From Kitasatospora sp. GP82 (lineage in GTDB: Bacteria > Actinomycetota > Actinomycetes > Streptomycetales > Streptomycetaceae), in contig NZ_JARZAJ010000056.1 in assembly GCF_029892105.1 (NCBI RefSeq), positions 1 through 36,614 of the forward strand: a stretch of DNA of 36,614 nt, read 5' to 3'. The notes under the pieces were generated by a model. That model worked only from the letters and a program-made list of their open reading frames with translations, did no database searches and was not told the DNA's origin. Positions 1 through 7,842 of this stretch are shown piece by piece. Position numbers and translations under genes: made by a program. Position 1 is the stretch's first letter, and the number at the start of each line of letters is the position of its first letter.

Positions 1-2
1 TC

Positions 3-95
3 CCGCCAGTGGGGGTAACCATCGAGCTGATCGTCGGTGAAGTGCGCTCATGGCACTACGAGCCGTGGGTATGGGTGGATCTCACGAGCCCCTAG
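3..95 (+). CDS. 3' end of an unidentified gene entering from the left edge
   Basis: The third frame is open from the window edge to a TAG at 93-95 and gives 30 residues ending in WVWVDLTSP. Codons have the high third-position GC of the neighbourhood, so this looks like the C-terminus of a gene that starts outside the window. It converges with the minus-strand gene that ends at 125. Too little is visible to assign a family. Confidence 0.4.
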   Translation, partial: PPVGVTIELIVGEVRSWHYEPWVWVDLTSP

Positions 96-124
96 CTAGG
101 TGCGCGGTCCTACTCCAGGCAGTC

Positions 125-913
125 CTACTCCATGTCCCACTCCTCCAGAAGGTCGAAGAGGTGCCGGTCGCCTTCGAGCTTCAGGGAGTCCAGTGGGATG
201 CGACCGTAGAAGGCCAGGACCAGGTCACTCGCCGTGCCCCGGGCGGAGACGTCGACCGACTCCGAGTCCTCGCCGGCGGCGGGCACACCGCCGGATTCGG
301 GCAGACGGAAGGCCCGCGAACCATCGGCGGAGAGCGATTGGCGCCAGGAGCCGCCCTCGGTGACGTGGTAGTCGACGACGGCGGGCTTGTGCGGCCAGGC
401 GACCGTCGTGGTGCAGCAGGTGAACAGGAACTCCTCGACACCATCAAGCGCCACTTCCTCCGGCAGCGGCTCCGGGGCGCCCACGGTGAGCTGGGCGTCG
501 TAGGTGTGCATCGCGATCTCCTGGAGCTGGTGCCGGGCGACGGCGCCGCAGGTCCGCGGCGACTGCGACGAGCCCCACCACGTCCAGCAACCGCGCTCCG
601 GGCCGGCCTCCCGCAACGCGTCCAGCATCTGCTGCGTCGACTCGGCCAGCCAGGCGAGCAGGGCCTCGCGCTCCTGCGGTGCGGCCAGGCCCTCCCCCGC
701 CAACTTGCCCGAGGCATCCGGCCCAGCCGCGACCGTGGCGGCCCAGGCGCGACGCCCCCCGCCCAGGTGGTGCACCAGGTCGAGCAGCGTCCACTCGGGG
801 CAGGTCGGCACCTGCACATCGAGGCTGGGCGCGGAGGCGATCGCGGCCCGGAAGGCGGCCGACCGCTCGTCGATCAGGCGCAGCAGCTCGGGAAAGTCCA
901 TGGTCTTGGTCAC
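125..913 (-). CDS. maleylpyruvate isomerase family mycothiol-dependent enzyme (MDMPI/DinB-like)
   Basis: A cytosolic protein of 262 residues with the N-terminal MDMPI fold, a DinB-like four-helix bundle. Family features are the CPEWTLLDLVHHLGG segment (residues 38-52) and the ARHQLQEIAMHTYDA segment (126-140). H48 or H49, E132 and H136 fit the His / Glu-x3-His metal site of the family. The C-terminal half resembles the usual small accessory domain ending in LDSLKLEGD. Known members use mycothiol, the actinobacterial thiol, as cofactor. Most annotated paralogues have no known substrate, and aromatic catabolism should not be assumed here because no such genes are nearby. The start at 913 keeps the whole first helix. 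Confidence 0.85.
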   Translation of the reverse strand: MTKTMDFPELLRLIDERSAAFRAAIASAPSLDVQVPTCPEWTLLDLVHHLGGGRRAWAATVAAGPDASGKLAGEGLAAPQEREALLAWLAESTQQMLDALREAGPERGCWTWWGSSQSPRTCGAVARHQLQEIAMHTYDAQLTVGAPEPLPEEVALDGVEEFLFTCCTTTVAWPHKPAVVDYHVTEGGSWRQSLSADGSRAFRLPESGGVPAAGEDSESVDVSARGTASDLVLAFYGRIPLDSLKLEGDRHLFDLLEEWDME

Positions 914-1113
914 CCGGGTCTTCTATCACTGTGCGGCGGCGACTGAACAGCGATTTTCGCAGGCCGGCACCCTGACGCCCAGCCCGGCCGGTCTAGCGGG
1001 CGCAGCGAAGCAGCATCGCAGACCATCAACTTCCGCTGCGTGAGATGGTCGTGCCTGTGGTCGACGAGGGACCTCACTGCCCACCTGTCAGTGGTGATCG
1101 CCATCATGGGGAT

Positions 1114-1458
1114 ATGAGCAACCCGCATCTGGCCACCGGCAGCGTCTGGCGGCTCCACCGCGGCGACCAAGAGGTTGCCCGGCTTGCGGTGACTGGTGCC
1201 GATTGGCCCTGGATGCACGCCGACGTCGAGACGCTTCCTGGCTTTGAAGAGTTCAGTCCGCTCTTCGCGGAGCAGGAGCGGGCTGTCGACGAGGAGGACT
1301 GGGAGCAGATCGACGAATGTTACTTCCGGATCCGCAGTGCGCTCACCATGACATTTCCCGACGGGAATCCTGTCGCTGAGTTCATGCTGCACATCCACGA
1401 CGACGGCACAGCCGGCTGGCGTTGGCACGACGAGCCGTTCGACACGGTGAACCAGTGA
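1114..1458 (+). CDS. hypothetical protein, first gene of a coupled pair
   Basis: A 114-residue acidic soluble protein with no recognised motif. The ATG at 1114 is preferred over an in-frame GTG about 70 bases upstream, because the intervening peptide is poor in coding character while MSNPHLATGSVWRL looks like a genuine N-terminus. Aromatic and acidic residues are dense (DWPWMHADVE, EEDWEQIDECYF), as in many small actinobacterial hypothetical or immunity-like proteins. The stop codon at 1456-1458 overlaps the GTG start of the next gene, so the two are probably translated together. No signal peptide or membrane segment is visible. Confidence 0.65.
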   Translation: MSNPHLATGSVWRLHRGDQEVARLAVTGADWPWMHADVETLPGFEEFSPLFAEQERAVDEEDWEQIDECYFRIRSALTMTFPDGNPVAEFMLHIHDDGTAGWRWHDEPFDTVNQ

Positions 1459-1769
1459 CACGCTGGCTTCGCTGCTTCTGGGACGAGGAAGCCGTCTCGT
1501 TCTACTTCGAGCTGGACACCGATGGGCACGTGATCCGGCAAGTCGAGTTGCAGGAGCCCGGAGGCAAGGCTTTGGCCGCTGCCTCGCTGGCCGAGTGGCA
1601 GGAAGCCCAAAGAGATGGCCGGTTGGCTGAGTACGAAAGCGTCTACGGTCTCACTGCAGAACCGCCCATATCTGAGTGGGAAGGGCACGACCCACAGTGG
1701 TTGTCGGCCGATGAGTTCGAGATCATTTGGTCGACGGCCCGTCAGCAACTGCAGGATCGTCAGCGATAA
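1455..1769 (+). CDS. hypothetical protein, second gene of a coupled pair
   Basis: A 104-residue protein starting at a GTG whose last two bases form the TG of the upstream stop (GTGA overlap), which decides the start. The sequence opens MTRWLRCFWDEEAVSFYFEL and continues in beta-strand-like alternation, then a Trp-rich patch around SEWEGHDPQWLSADEFE. No catalytic motif, signal peptide or membrane segment is visible. Its close coupling with the gene at 1114 suggests the two products act together. Function unknown. Confidence 0.65.
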   Translation: MTRWLRCFWDEEAVSFYFELDTDGHVIRQVELQEPGGKALAAASLAEWQEAQRDGRLAEYESVYGLTAEPPISEWEGHDPQWLSADEFEIIWSTARQQLQDRQR

Positions 1770-1839
1770 CCTCCTTCCTGAGCGCGTCCACCGCCGCGAC
1801 TCCCGGTTGGGGGAACGGCGATCTCTACACCTGGACCTA

Positions 1840-2157
1840 TCAGCGGCAGATCCAGTAGCTGTTGCCGGCCGGGTGCCTGCGTCGCTCACCACTCGGGCGA
1901 GTCACCACGACGTCGCCGTCCTCGTATGAGACCCGGTCGCCCGCTGCGACGAACACTGGCTTGTCCAGTCCGACATGGAAGTCGGAGTGGAGCAGGAACT
2001 CGCTGAGCAGCAGCATCCGCGGCACTGGGGTGGCTCCGTCGAAGTTCACGCGCATGAGCCAAGCATCCCGGAGGATCCGGAGCCGCCGCGACAGGGTTTC
2101 GGCACCTATCAGCGCTCCGTGCCCGCCGCAGGGGCAGACACGGAGGGCAGGAAACAA
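1840..2157 (-). CDS. hypothetical protein
   Basis: A reading frame of 105 codons with actinobacterial codon bias. Its longest form uses a TTG start; an internal ATG at 2055 would give 71 residues. The central part (NFDGATPVPRMLLLSEFLLHSDFHVG would span the core) alternates hydrophobic and polar residues like a beta-rich domain. A CPCGGHGA motif near the N-terminus could bind metal if the longer form is used. It converges with the gene pair ending at 1769. It could be the remaining part of a longer damaged gene. No family recognised. Confidence 0.4.
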   Translation of the reverse strand: MFPALRVCPCGGHGALIGAETLSRRLRILRDAWLMRVNFDGATPVPRMLLLSEFLLHSDFHVGLDKPVFVAAGDRVSYEDGDVVVTRPSGERRRHPAGNSYWICR

Positions 2158-2259
2158 CAGATTGAGTGAGACAGGCCAGGACCACCCGTCTCACTCAACC
2201 CGAACCATTGCTGGTCGCAGCACCGTCATGGCCCAGCTTCACTGAGACCGGACACGGGC

Positions 2260-2937
2260 GTGAGCACGCCACTTGAACCCGACCCGTTCGAACTCCTGGC
2301 CGCCGAACCGGCCGTGCGGACCGAGATCCGCATCGGATACGCACGGGTGTCCACCGGCGGACAGAAGCTCGACCGCCAGCTCGACGCCCTCACCGAAGCC
2401 GGCTGCCGCCGCATCTTCGCCGACAAGAAGTCCGGCAAGGACGACCTGCGGCCGGAGTTGAAGGCATGCCACGCCTTCCTCGCCCCGGGCGACACCCTGG
2501 TGGTCCCCGCGCTCGACCGCTACGGCCGATCCCTCAAGGACCTGGTGAACATGGTCGGCGAACTGCGGGCCCGCGGGATCGGCTTCACCTCGCTGCACGA
2601 GCGCCTGGACACCACCACCCCCGGCGGCCGACTCATCTTCCACGTCTTCGCCGCCCTCGCGGAGTTCATCCGCGAACTCATCGTTTCCGGCACCCGCGAG
2701 GGCCTGGCCGCCGCCCGCGCCCGCGGCAACGTCGGCGGCCGGCCCAGTGTCGCCACCCCCGAGATCATCCAGGCTGCCCGCACGCTGCTGCCCAACCCCA
2801 CACAGTCGATCACCTCGATCGCCAAACTCCTCGGGGTGAGCCCCGGCACCCTCTACAACCACATCCCCGACCTGCAGGAACTGCGCGCGGCCGGCCGCGC
2901 CGCGATCCCCGCCCAGACCGAGGCAGGCGCCCGATGA
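2260..2937 (+). CDS. serine recombinase, resolvase/invertase family
   Basis: A 225-residue small serine recombinase. After a 20-residue N-terminal extension comes the catalytic domain: IGYARVSTGGQ with nucleophile S31, the ALDRYGRSLKD segment holding the two family arginines, and the long E helix through AALAEFIRELIVSGTREGL. It ends in a helix-turn-helix of the HTH_7 type (ITSIAKLLGVSPGTLYNHIP). This is the layout of Tn3-family resolvases and DNA invertases, which act as dimers or tetramers at short sites through a 5'-phosphoserine. No TnpA or TnpB lies beside it, so its element is incomplete or it is a stand-alone resolvase. The gene starts at GTG 2260, and its stop overlaps a second start (ATGA at 2934). 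A tail of a related copy lies at 5266. Confidence 0.9.
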   Translation: MSTPLEPDPFELLAAEPAVRTEIRIGYARVSTGGQKLDRQLDALTEAGCRRIFADKKSGKDDLRPELKACHAFLAPGDTLVVPALDRYGRSLKDLVNMVGELRARGIGFTSLHERLDTTTPGGRLIFHVFAALAEFIRELIVSGTREGLAAARARGNVGGRPSVATPEIIQAARTLLPNPTQSITSIAKLLGVSPGTLYNHIPDLQELRAAGRAAIPAQTEAGAR

Positions 2938-3287
2938 TCCCCGACTGGCGCCGCAAGGGCGGCGTGCTCCAGCTAAGTGCCGAACCCGGGCAGCCCGGGC
3001 CGTTCGGCACCTGGACCGAAGGCGACGACCAGGAGCACGAGGAGCCGCAGGCTGATGGCCCCGGCGACGTCGAGCTGTGCTGCTGGCCAGCACCGATGGC
3101 CGCCAGGGTGAACGAACCGTCACCTCGTGTGACTGAGCACTTGAGATGGCCTGTTAGGCCAAGTGAAGCGCTCCTACTCAACTGCCGACCGCAACAGGTT
3201 GGTCCGGATTGTGGTGGCCCCGTCAGGTCGACTCCGAGGAAGGCGCTGCGTACAAGTTTCCTTAGAGCGCAGCGAGTTGGGGCTTGA
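2934..3287 (+). CDS. possible short gene coupled to the recombinase
   Basis: The ATG overlaps the recombinase stop (ATGA), and the frame runs 117 codons. The same overlap is kept after the recombinase remnant at 5340, where the peptide starts MIPADFRRNRR compared with MIPDWRRKGG here. That conservation suggests a short partner gene in the ancestral element. The rest of the frame is composition-driven and includes a copy of the GGCCAAGTGAAGCGCT motif at 3157, so the true gene is probably shorter or already decayed. Low confidence. Confidence 0.25.
   Translation: MIPDWRRKGGVLQLSAEPGQPGPFGTWTEGDDQEHEEPQADGPGDVELCCWPAPMAARVNEPSPRVTEHLRWPVRPSEALLLNCRPQQVGPDCGGPVRSTPRKALRTSFLRAQRVGA
3157..3172 (+). 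repeat. copy 1 of a 16-bp motif downstream of recombinase sequences
   Basis: GGCCAAGTGAAGCGCT is repeated exactly at 5438-5453, and with two changes (GGCCAACTCAAGCGCT) at 5418-5433. All copies lie downstream of a recombinase gene or recombinase remnant, so they may be element ends or recombination sites. Confidence 0.6.
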
Positions 3288-3319
3288 GCTCGTCTGGGAC
3301 GCACAGGAGAATCGAGTGC

Positions 3320-3661
3320 ATGGCGAAGAGGCATAAGTATCGGGGCGTCGAGCCTGGATGGGTCGTGTTCAAGCGCAACGGCGACCTGATACGCGTACGC
3401 CCGAAACTGGAGGGCTTGGCGAACCTGGAGCAGGTATACATTGAGCTTCTGCGCGAGGACGCGGACCTCAGAGGCATGGACTTTCACCAGTACGTAAGCC
3501 GGATCGTGTCCATGACGGACCTGGAGTTCGCAGCATTCCGCGGGGCGCTCCCCCATAGGACGGCGGTCATGTACGAGGCTTGGTCGACGCTGTTCTTTTA
3601 CGCGTGTGAGCAGCAGGTCCTGCTGGAGGACAAGCGCGGTCGCCCATACTGGCTGGGCTAG
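3320..3661 (+). CDS. hypothetical protein
   Basis: A 113-residue basic-to-neutral protein beginning MAKRHKYRGVEPGWVVFKR. The ATG at 3320 is chosen because AGGAGA at 3305-3310 lies nine bases upstream; an in-frame TTG at 3284 lacks such a site. The sequence holds a helical segment around residues 35-60 (LANLEQVYIELLREDADLRG) and a hydrophobic patch near the end (STLFFYACEQQVLL). No known motif. It is less GC-rich than the recombinase upstream, so it may be separate cargo. Confidence 0.6.
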   Translation: MAKRHKYRGVEPGWVVFKRNGDLIRVRPKLEGLANLEQVYIELLREDADLRGMDFHQYVSRIVSMTDLEFAAFRGALPHRTAVMYEAWSTLFFYACEQQVLLEDKRGRPYWLG

Positions 3662-3751
3662 TTGTTGGCGAGTTGGCCGCCTACGCAGTAGAAGTCCCAG
3701 GACTGCGTTCAGCACGGGGGTTCGGGTCGCCCTGCCGCCGTCGGCATCAGC

Positions 3752-4005
3752 GTGCTGAGGCGACGGGGCAGGGCTGACCGAAGGCGACCAGGCGCTCGCG
3801 ACGAGTGGATCGCCTGGGACGACTGGGCCGCGCCCGCCTTTGGCACCACCCCCGAGCGGCTGCTGGCCGCCCTTCGCCGCACCGAGGGGAGTACTGGCCG
3901 GTGCTGCGCGAGCAGGGGCGGCAGCGGATCCGCGAGGCCGACCCGCGGTGGGCCGCGATGGTGGAGCAGATCGCCAAGCGGGCTCCCCGCCGCCGCAGGC
4001 GCTGA
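3752..4005 (+). pseudogene. frameshifted remnant of a small hypothetical gene
   Basis: Two overlapping frames read as one protein only if joined near 3888. The first gives DEWIAWDDWAAPAFGTTPE and RLLAALRRTEG; the other then gives EYWPVLREQGRQRIREAD and continues to RRRRR and a stop at 4005. A lost base in the G run around 3885-3890 would explain it. A further shift near 3800 is possible, since a third frame offers TEGDQALA just upstream. No family is recognised. Confidence 0.4.
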
Positions 4006-4016
4006 CGATCGGCCGG

Positions 4017-4379
4017 TCAGCCGGCCCCGTACGCGGCGAGCCGGGCAGCGAGCTCGGGCATGAGGTCCCCGTTCCGTTCGGCCGCGGCCAGCTCTACAGG
4101 CGGCGGACCCGCGGCGTGCCGGGCCTCCTCGTCCAGCTCCACGGCATCGGCGAGCATCGCCTCGGTCTGCACCGCGCCCAGCAGGGCGTTCACCATCCGC
4201 ACCGGGTAGGCGTCCGGACCGCCCAGCCGGGCCGCTTCCGCCTCGCGCTCGGCCGTATTGTTGACTCCGTCGTACAGGCCCAGCGCGGCCAGCGCTGCAC
4301 CGATCTGCTCGACCGTCACGGGCTCGCCGTACGTCTCGTCCTCGCGCTTCAGGCCCGGCACGCTACCGGCCGCAGACAA
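4017..4379 (-). CDS. hypothetical protein
   Basis: A 120-residue acidic, alanine-rich, mostly helical soluble protein. It has a DETYGEPVTVEQIGAALAAL stretch near residues 14-33 and AVQTEAMLADAVELDEEARH in the middle. High third-position GC over the whole frame supports a real gene. No signal peptide, membrane span or catalytic motif is visible. It converges with the damaged gene that ends at 4005. Function unknown. Confidence 0.5.
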   Translation of the reverse strand: MSAAGSVPGLKREDETYGEPVTVEQIGAALAALGLYDGVNNTAEREAEAARLGGPDAYPVRMVNALLGAVQTEAMLADAVELDEEARHAAGPPPVELAAAERNGDLMPELAARLAAYGAG

Positions 4380-4595
4380 GGCTCGTGGGCCGAAGGCCGA
4401 GACTCACCCCTTCAAGATCATCCCGTGGCGGCTTTTGGGCTCACCTTGGCTGGACCCCGTTGAGCGTCGGAGTTGGCCCGCAGGATGACGGACATGCGTC
4501 TGGCCCGGCGGTTTCGTGCCCTCGCCGGTAGGGCGACCGGGGTTGCCCGGAAGGGGCCTTATCGGGGGCGTCGCCTCGACATCGTGTGTCTCGCC

Positions 4596-5162
4596 TCAGG
4601 CGCGGGAGCTCGCGCCGAAGTCGACGTCGGCCGTGTTGACCGTGCCCGAGGTCCGGCCGGGAGCCCTGTGGTACTGCCAGTACAGGTTTGTGTGGGCGAT
4701 GACCTTGTCAGGCGTCGGAGCACCGAACAGTGACCGGTCCTCCGTCGTGTGCGCGTCGCCGACCAGCGTCACGTCGTAGCCGCGGGCGATTGCGCCGTGG
4801 AGTGTTGAGCGGATGCATGCGTCAGTCTGCGCGCCGGCGACGAAGAGCCGACCGATCCCGCGCGCGGCGAGCACCGACTCCAGGTCGGTCTCTTCGAAGG
4901 AGTCGCCGTACGCCTTGTGCACCAACGGCTCGGGAACGCGCCGTACGAGCTCGGGCACATACTGCCAGCCCTCGCTGTTCTGGGGAAGCTCGTCGCTGTT
5001 GTGCTGGACCCAGACGACATCGGCCTCGGCGGCGCGCGCCTTGTCGAGCAGGGTGCCGATGGTGGCGATGATGTTGTCCCGGTCGTACGCGTTCTCCATG
5101 ACACCATTCTGTACGTCGATGACGAGCAGGGCAGTGTTCGGTCGGTTGACAAGCGTGGTCAT
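4596..5162 (-). CDS. isochorismatase-family cysteine hydrolase
   Basis: A 188-residue cytosolic hydrolase of the isochorismatase-like alpha/beta fold. The catalytic triad is visible: D16 in LLVIDVQNGV, K83 in VHKAYGDSFEET and C116 in GAQTDACIRSTLHGA, with the usual cis-peptide region just before the cysteine. Family members hydrolyse amides or vinyl ethers such as nicotinamide, N-carbamoyl compounds or isochorismate, and the sequence alone does not choose among them. The start at 5162 is set by GGGAGG about five bases upstream; an earlier in-frame start at 5198 has no such site. No pathway neighbours are present, so it looks like isolated accessory metabolism. Confidence 0.88.
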   Translation of the reverse strand: MTTLVNRPNTALLVIDVQNGVMENAYDRDNIIATIGTLLDKARAAEADVVWVQHNSDELPQNSEGWQYVPELVRRVPEPLVHKAYGDSFEETDLESVLAARGIGRLFVAGAQTDACIRSTLHGAIARGYDVTLVGDAHTTEDRSLFGAPTPDKVIAHTNLYWQYHRAPGRTSGTVNTADVDFGASSRA

Positions 5163-5265
5163 GGCGCCTCCCAGCACGTGGATCGTGATCTTGACCAAGC
5201 TACCCCTTCGCCGTAGCTATGCGAGCACAGCATTCAGTGGGGCTCAGGGGAACTCGCGGGAGCTC

Positions 5266-5435
5266 GCACAGATCCACATCCCCGACCTGCGCGAGCTCCG
5301 CGCCAGCCGCATCCCGGCCCAGGTCGAAGCGAGCACCCGATGATCCCCGCCGACTTCCGCCGCAACCGCCGGGTCAGACGCGTGTCCGTCATACTGGCCA
5401 ACTCTGACGCTCAACGGGGCCAACTCAAGCGCTGA
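5266..5435 (+). pseudogene. 3' remnant of a second serine recombinase and its coupled short ORF
   Basis: Positions 5266-5343 translate as AQIHIPDLRELRASRIPAQVEASTR followed by a stop, matching the C-terminal tail of the intact recombinase (YNHIPDLQELRAAG, then IPAQTEAGAR). Everything upstream, including the catalytic domain, is absent. The ATGA overlap is kept, and a 31-residue ORF MIPADFRRNRR to GQLKR stop runs to 5435. The tail therefore derives from a related element, not from an exact recent duplication. Confidence 0.75.
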
Positions 5436-5453
5436 CGGGCCAAGTGAAGCGCT
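5418..5453 (+). repeat. two tandem copies of the 16-bp GGCCAA motif
   Basis: GGCCAACTCAAGCGCT at 5418-5433 and GGCCAAGTGAAGCGCT at 5438-5453 are separated by four bases. The second is identical to 3157-3172. They lie right after the recombinase remnant and may mark an element end or a site recognised by the recombinase. Confidence 0.6.
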
Positions 5454-5615
5454 CGGTCTCAGGTGCTGACCAGCACCGATAGACGCCGGGCTACCGCACT
5501 CGGCCCCCGGTTGAACATACGAATGTCCAACCGGAGCAGTCTGCCCTACCCGCCCTGTACATGTGGCAAGGTGTTGTCAGGTTGAGCGGGGTCCTTCTGC
5601 GGTGGCTGATCATCT

Positions 5616-5837
5616 GCCGCCCTCGTTCTCGAACTCCAGGCCCAGCACCGCAGCACCGGCACACAAGCCGCGCACACGGTCTGGCAGCAGGCACCCGCCG
5701 ACGCCCGGCACACCGCCATGCTCCAGCTGCTCATCATGCTGTGTTGGGCCGTCGGGTCCGAGCACGGCCGCCTGACCTCAGCGCAGACCGTGTCACTGAT
5801 CAAAAGCCTCGTCATCACCCCCGGCGTGCCGGAGTGA
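5616..5837 (+). pseudogene. 3' fragment of a paralogue of the gene at 23144
   Basis: The frame ending with TGA at 5835-5837 reads AALVLELQAQHRSTGTQAAH, then TVWQQAPADARHTAMLQLLI, and on to LVITPGVPE. It aligns without gaps to the last 70 or so residues of the intact gene at 23144-23665, with most bases identical. The first 100 codons are missing, and the upstream sequence (5500-5610) shows no similarity to the intact copy. It is a truncated second copy about 17.8 kb from the first. Confidence 0.8.
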
Positions 5838-5873
5838 CCGGCGCTCAGCAGTGCCGAGCCGGGCACGGCGAAC

Positions 5874-6212
5874 GTGACGGACCGGGACACCGCGATGCCG
5901 CTGCTGGAGCGCGTGCGGGCCCGCTACCGGAAGGTCGTCCAGGTGTGGGCCGACGGCGGCTACGCGGGTCGCCTGGTCATCTGGGCGGTGGAGAAGCTGC
6001 GGCTCACCCTTGAGATCGTCAAGCGGGCCGACGATGTCTCCGGCTTCGGGGTGCTGCCGAGGCGCTGGGTGGTGGAGAGGGCCCTGAGCCGGCTGATGCG
6101 CTCGCGGCGCCTGGTGCGCGACTACGAGACGCTGCCCGAGGTTCACGAGCAGATGGTGCTGTGGTCGATGACGGTGCTCATGACGCGGCGGCTGGCCCGG
6201 CGGCGAGCGTGA
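5874..6212 (+). mobile_element. IS5-family transposase, C-terminal fragment
   Basis: The 112 codons match the end of an IS5-type DDE transposase. VTDRDTAMPLLERVRARY is followed by VWADGGYAG with the second catalytic Asp region, and by RRWVVERALSRLMRSRRL with the catalytic Glu in the YREK-like helix, then ARDYETLP-type sequence and the MTRRLARRR tail. The N-terminal half with the first Asp is absent, as is the left inverted repeat. The element is therefore dead and was cut on its left side, where it abuts the fragment ending at 5837. Confidence 0.85.
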
Positions 6213-6500
6213 ACCGGCCCGGGGACGGCTCGACGGCCCAACCCCGGTCCGCCAGCCGCTTCATCTTCGACCGGACCCCTTCCACGCTGCGGGGGTCTGC
6301 TCCAACCCGAATGCAGCAGCGATCTCCTGGCACGTCATCACCGCGTTCCGGCCGGTCGCTTGCTCGGCGAGCGGGGGAGGATGCGCTGGTAGTCCGGAGC
6401 GAGCACGTCCACGGATGGCGAGGGACGCCACACCGGGACGACTGAGCCCGCTCGAGCAGCCCTCGGCGCGGGAACCTCGGCGGGCGCGTTCGTGGCGGGC
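6178..6500 (-). pseudogene. frameshifted C-terminal winged-helix-like remnant
   Basis: Three minus-strand frames join into one protein-like stretch: VWRPSPSVDVLAPDYQRIL, then LAEQATGRNAVMTCQEIAAA with FGLEQTP, then SVEGVRSKMKRLADRGWAV with EPSPGRFTLAAG. Two frameshifts are required, near 6366 and near 6290. The pattern DYQRIL, TCQEIAAAFG, then a helix and RGW...GRFTL is that of the short winged-helix tail seen in many Streptomyces accessory proteins. The end overlaps the 3' end of the IS5 fragment, so insertion of that IS may have broken the gene. Confidence 0.6.
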
Positions 6501-6531
6501 TCCGACGGAAGGCTCACCGGCTGCACCGGCC

Positions 6532-7842
6532 TCAAGAACAAGGGCCCCATCCGCCGGGACCCGTTTTCGCTGATCTGTGTATCAACATACGGCGAGTCGC
6601 GCCCGATAGGCGACACAGGAAGGACGAGGGGATGAATACCGTGTCGGCGGCCAGCATGGCGAGCGAGAAGAACGGAAGGGCAAGCAGCATGCCGATAGCC
6701 AGGTGTTCGATCATTACAATGACCAGCAGAATGTTTTTGATCCGACGGTTGAACACGAAGAACGGAAATGCTGTTTGGGTGGCTACTGTTCCGTAGGTGA
6801 TCACGACCATGAGCGGATGGCTTTCCGCCAGGACGTGGGAGATCTCCGGCCAGGGGCTGAAGTAGTCGACGTGGAGCGGGAAGTAGACGGCGGTGCCGGT
6901 TCTCCAGGCAGATCCCAGCAGTTTGTACCAGCCCGCGGCGAGGTAGACCAGGCAGATCTGGCCGACTATGACGAATACGGCACAGTTGTGCAGCATGTTG
7001 GCCAGATTCGCAAAAAGCAGGCGGGCCTCATGCCAGGTTGGGCGGCGCTGAGCAACGAACCAGATGCCAGCAGAGGCCCATGCCCCCCAGAGTAGGGTTG
7101 CCCATCCCGGCACTGGGGCCCAGACGGAAAATCCGCCGGTCGAGATCATGGAACCCGAACGCCCGGATAGCTGGGCACCGGCGAGGAGCAGTCCGAGGGA
7201 GAGCCATAGAACAATTCCGGAAACATCGGGTGACTGCGGGGCGGCACAGGTATCGGGTCCTGTCGATCTTTTGGCCCGTCGCGCGTCGAGGGACCAGACC
7301 CTGCCGCATCGGGTGAAAGCGAGATAGATGGCCAGGAGGTGGGTGATGTTGTCGCCACCGTCTCCGATCAGCGGGTTCCTATTCTGCAGGGATATTATCA
7401 GCAGCATAAACAGCCATGACATCGTCCTCGTATGCCAGCCGACCAGCAGGAGGATGCAGACGATGATGGTTGCAGCGTAAACTACCTCAAACCACCAGTA
7501 CTGGTCCGACCACGCCAGGATGGTGAACAGGTGGGTTTCGGACAGCCGCCTCTGGAGCAGTTCACTACTCCAGGGGCTTTTGTCGCCGTACAGCACGCGA
7601 CTGTCAGGCCATTCGCGAAGCAGAAATGCAGCCGCCACAAGTGACAGGGTTATGCGCAGGGCTGCTGCCTGGTGAGCCATCAGCGTGCGACAGTTGAAGG
7701 TCTGCCATGCGACCGAGAGAGAGCGCCGGGCTTGTTGCGTGGAAAGCCTGCCGGGCTCGTCCGGCGCTGCCCTGTTCTGGCGGACTCCATCCGAGTCGCC
7801 AGAAATCTTCGAGTCACGGAATGATGTCGGCATCTTCTTCAC
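6532..7842 (-). CDS. HTTM-domain integral membrane protein
   Basis: A membrane protein of 436 residues with the HTTM (horizontally transferred transmembrane) domain, related to vitamin-K-dependent gamma-carboxylase membrane regions. Many hydrophobic spans are visible, such as ALRITLSLVAAAFLL, VVYAATIIVCILLLVGW and NILLVIVMIEHLAIGMLLAL. Typical features are a conserved GDGGDNITHLLAIYLAF segment and VYLAAGWYKLLGSAWRTGTA. The start is placed at GTG 7842, where GTGA overlaps the stop of the DUF5819 gene and a GGGGG run lies just upstream; an earlier in-frame GTG at 7878 has no such support. Bacterial HTTM proteins have no settled reaction, and the gamma-carboxylase catalytic lysine is not evident here. 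Confidence 0.85.
   Translation of the reverse strand: MKKMPTSFRDSKISGDSDGVRQNRAAPDEPGRLSTQQARRSLSVAWQTFNCRTLMAHQAAALRITLSLVAAAFLLREWPDSRVLYGDKSPWSSELLQRRLSETHLFTILAWSDQYWWFEVVYAATIIVCILLLVGWHTRTMSWLFMLLIISLQNRNPLIGDGGDNITHLLAIYLAFTRCGRVWSLDARRAKRSTGPDTCAAPQSPDVSGIVLWLSLGLLLAGAQLSGRSGSMISTGGFSVWAPVPGWATLLWGAWASAGIWFVAQRRPTWHEARLLFANLANMLHNCAVFVIVGQICLVYLAAGWYKLLGSAWRTGTAVYFPLHVDYFSPWPEISHVLAESHPLMVVITYGTVATQTAFPFFVFNRRIKNILLVIVMIEHLAIGMLLALPFFSLAMLAADTVFIPSSFLCRLSGATRRMLIHRSAKTGPGGWGPCS

Noticed and set aside
4485..4733. Plus-strand frame starting MTDMRLARRFRALAGRATG
   Set aside because: Only the first 35 codons look plausible; it then runs antisense through the isochorismatase gene. It may be a truncated gene start, but support is too thin.
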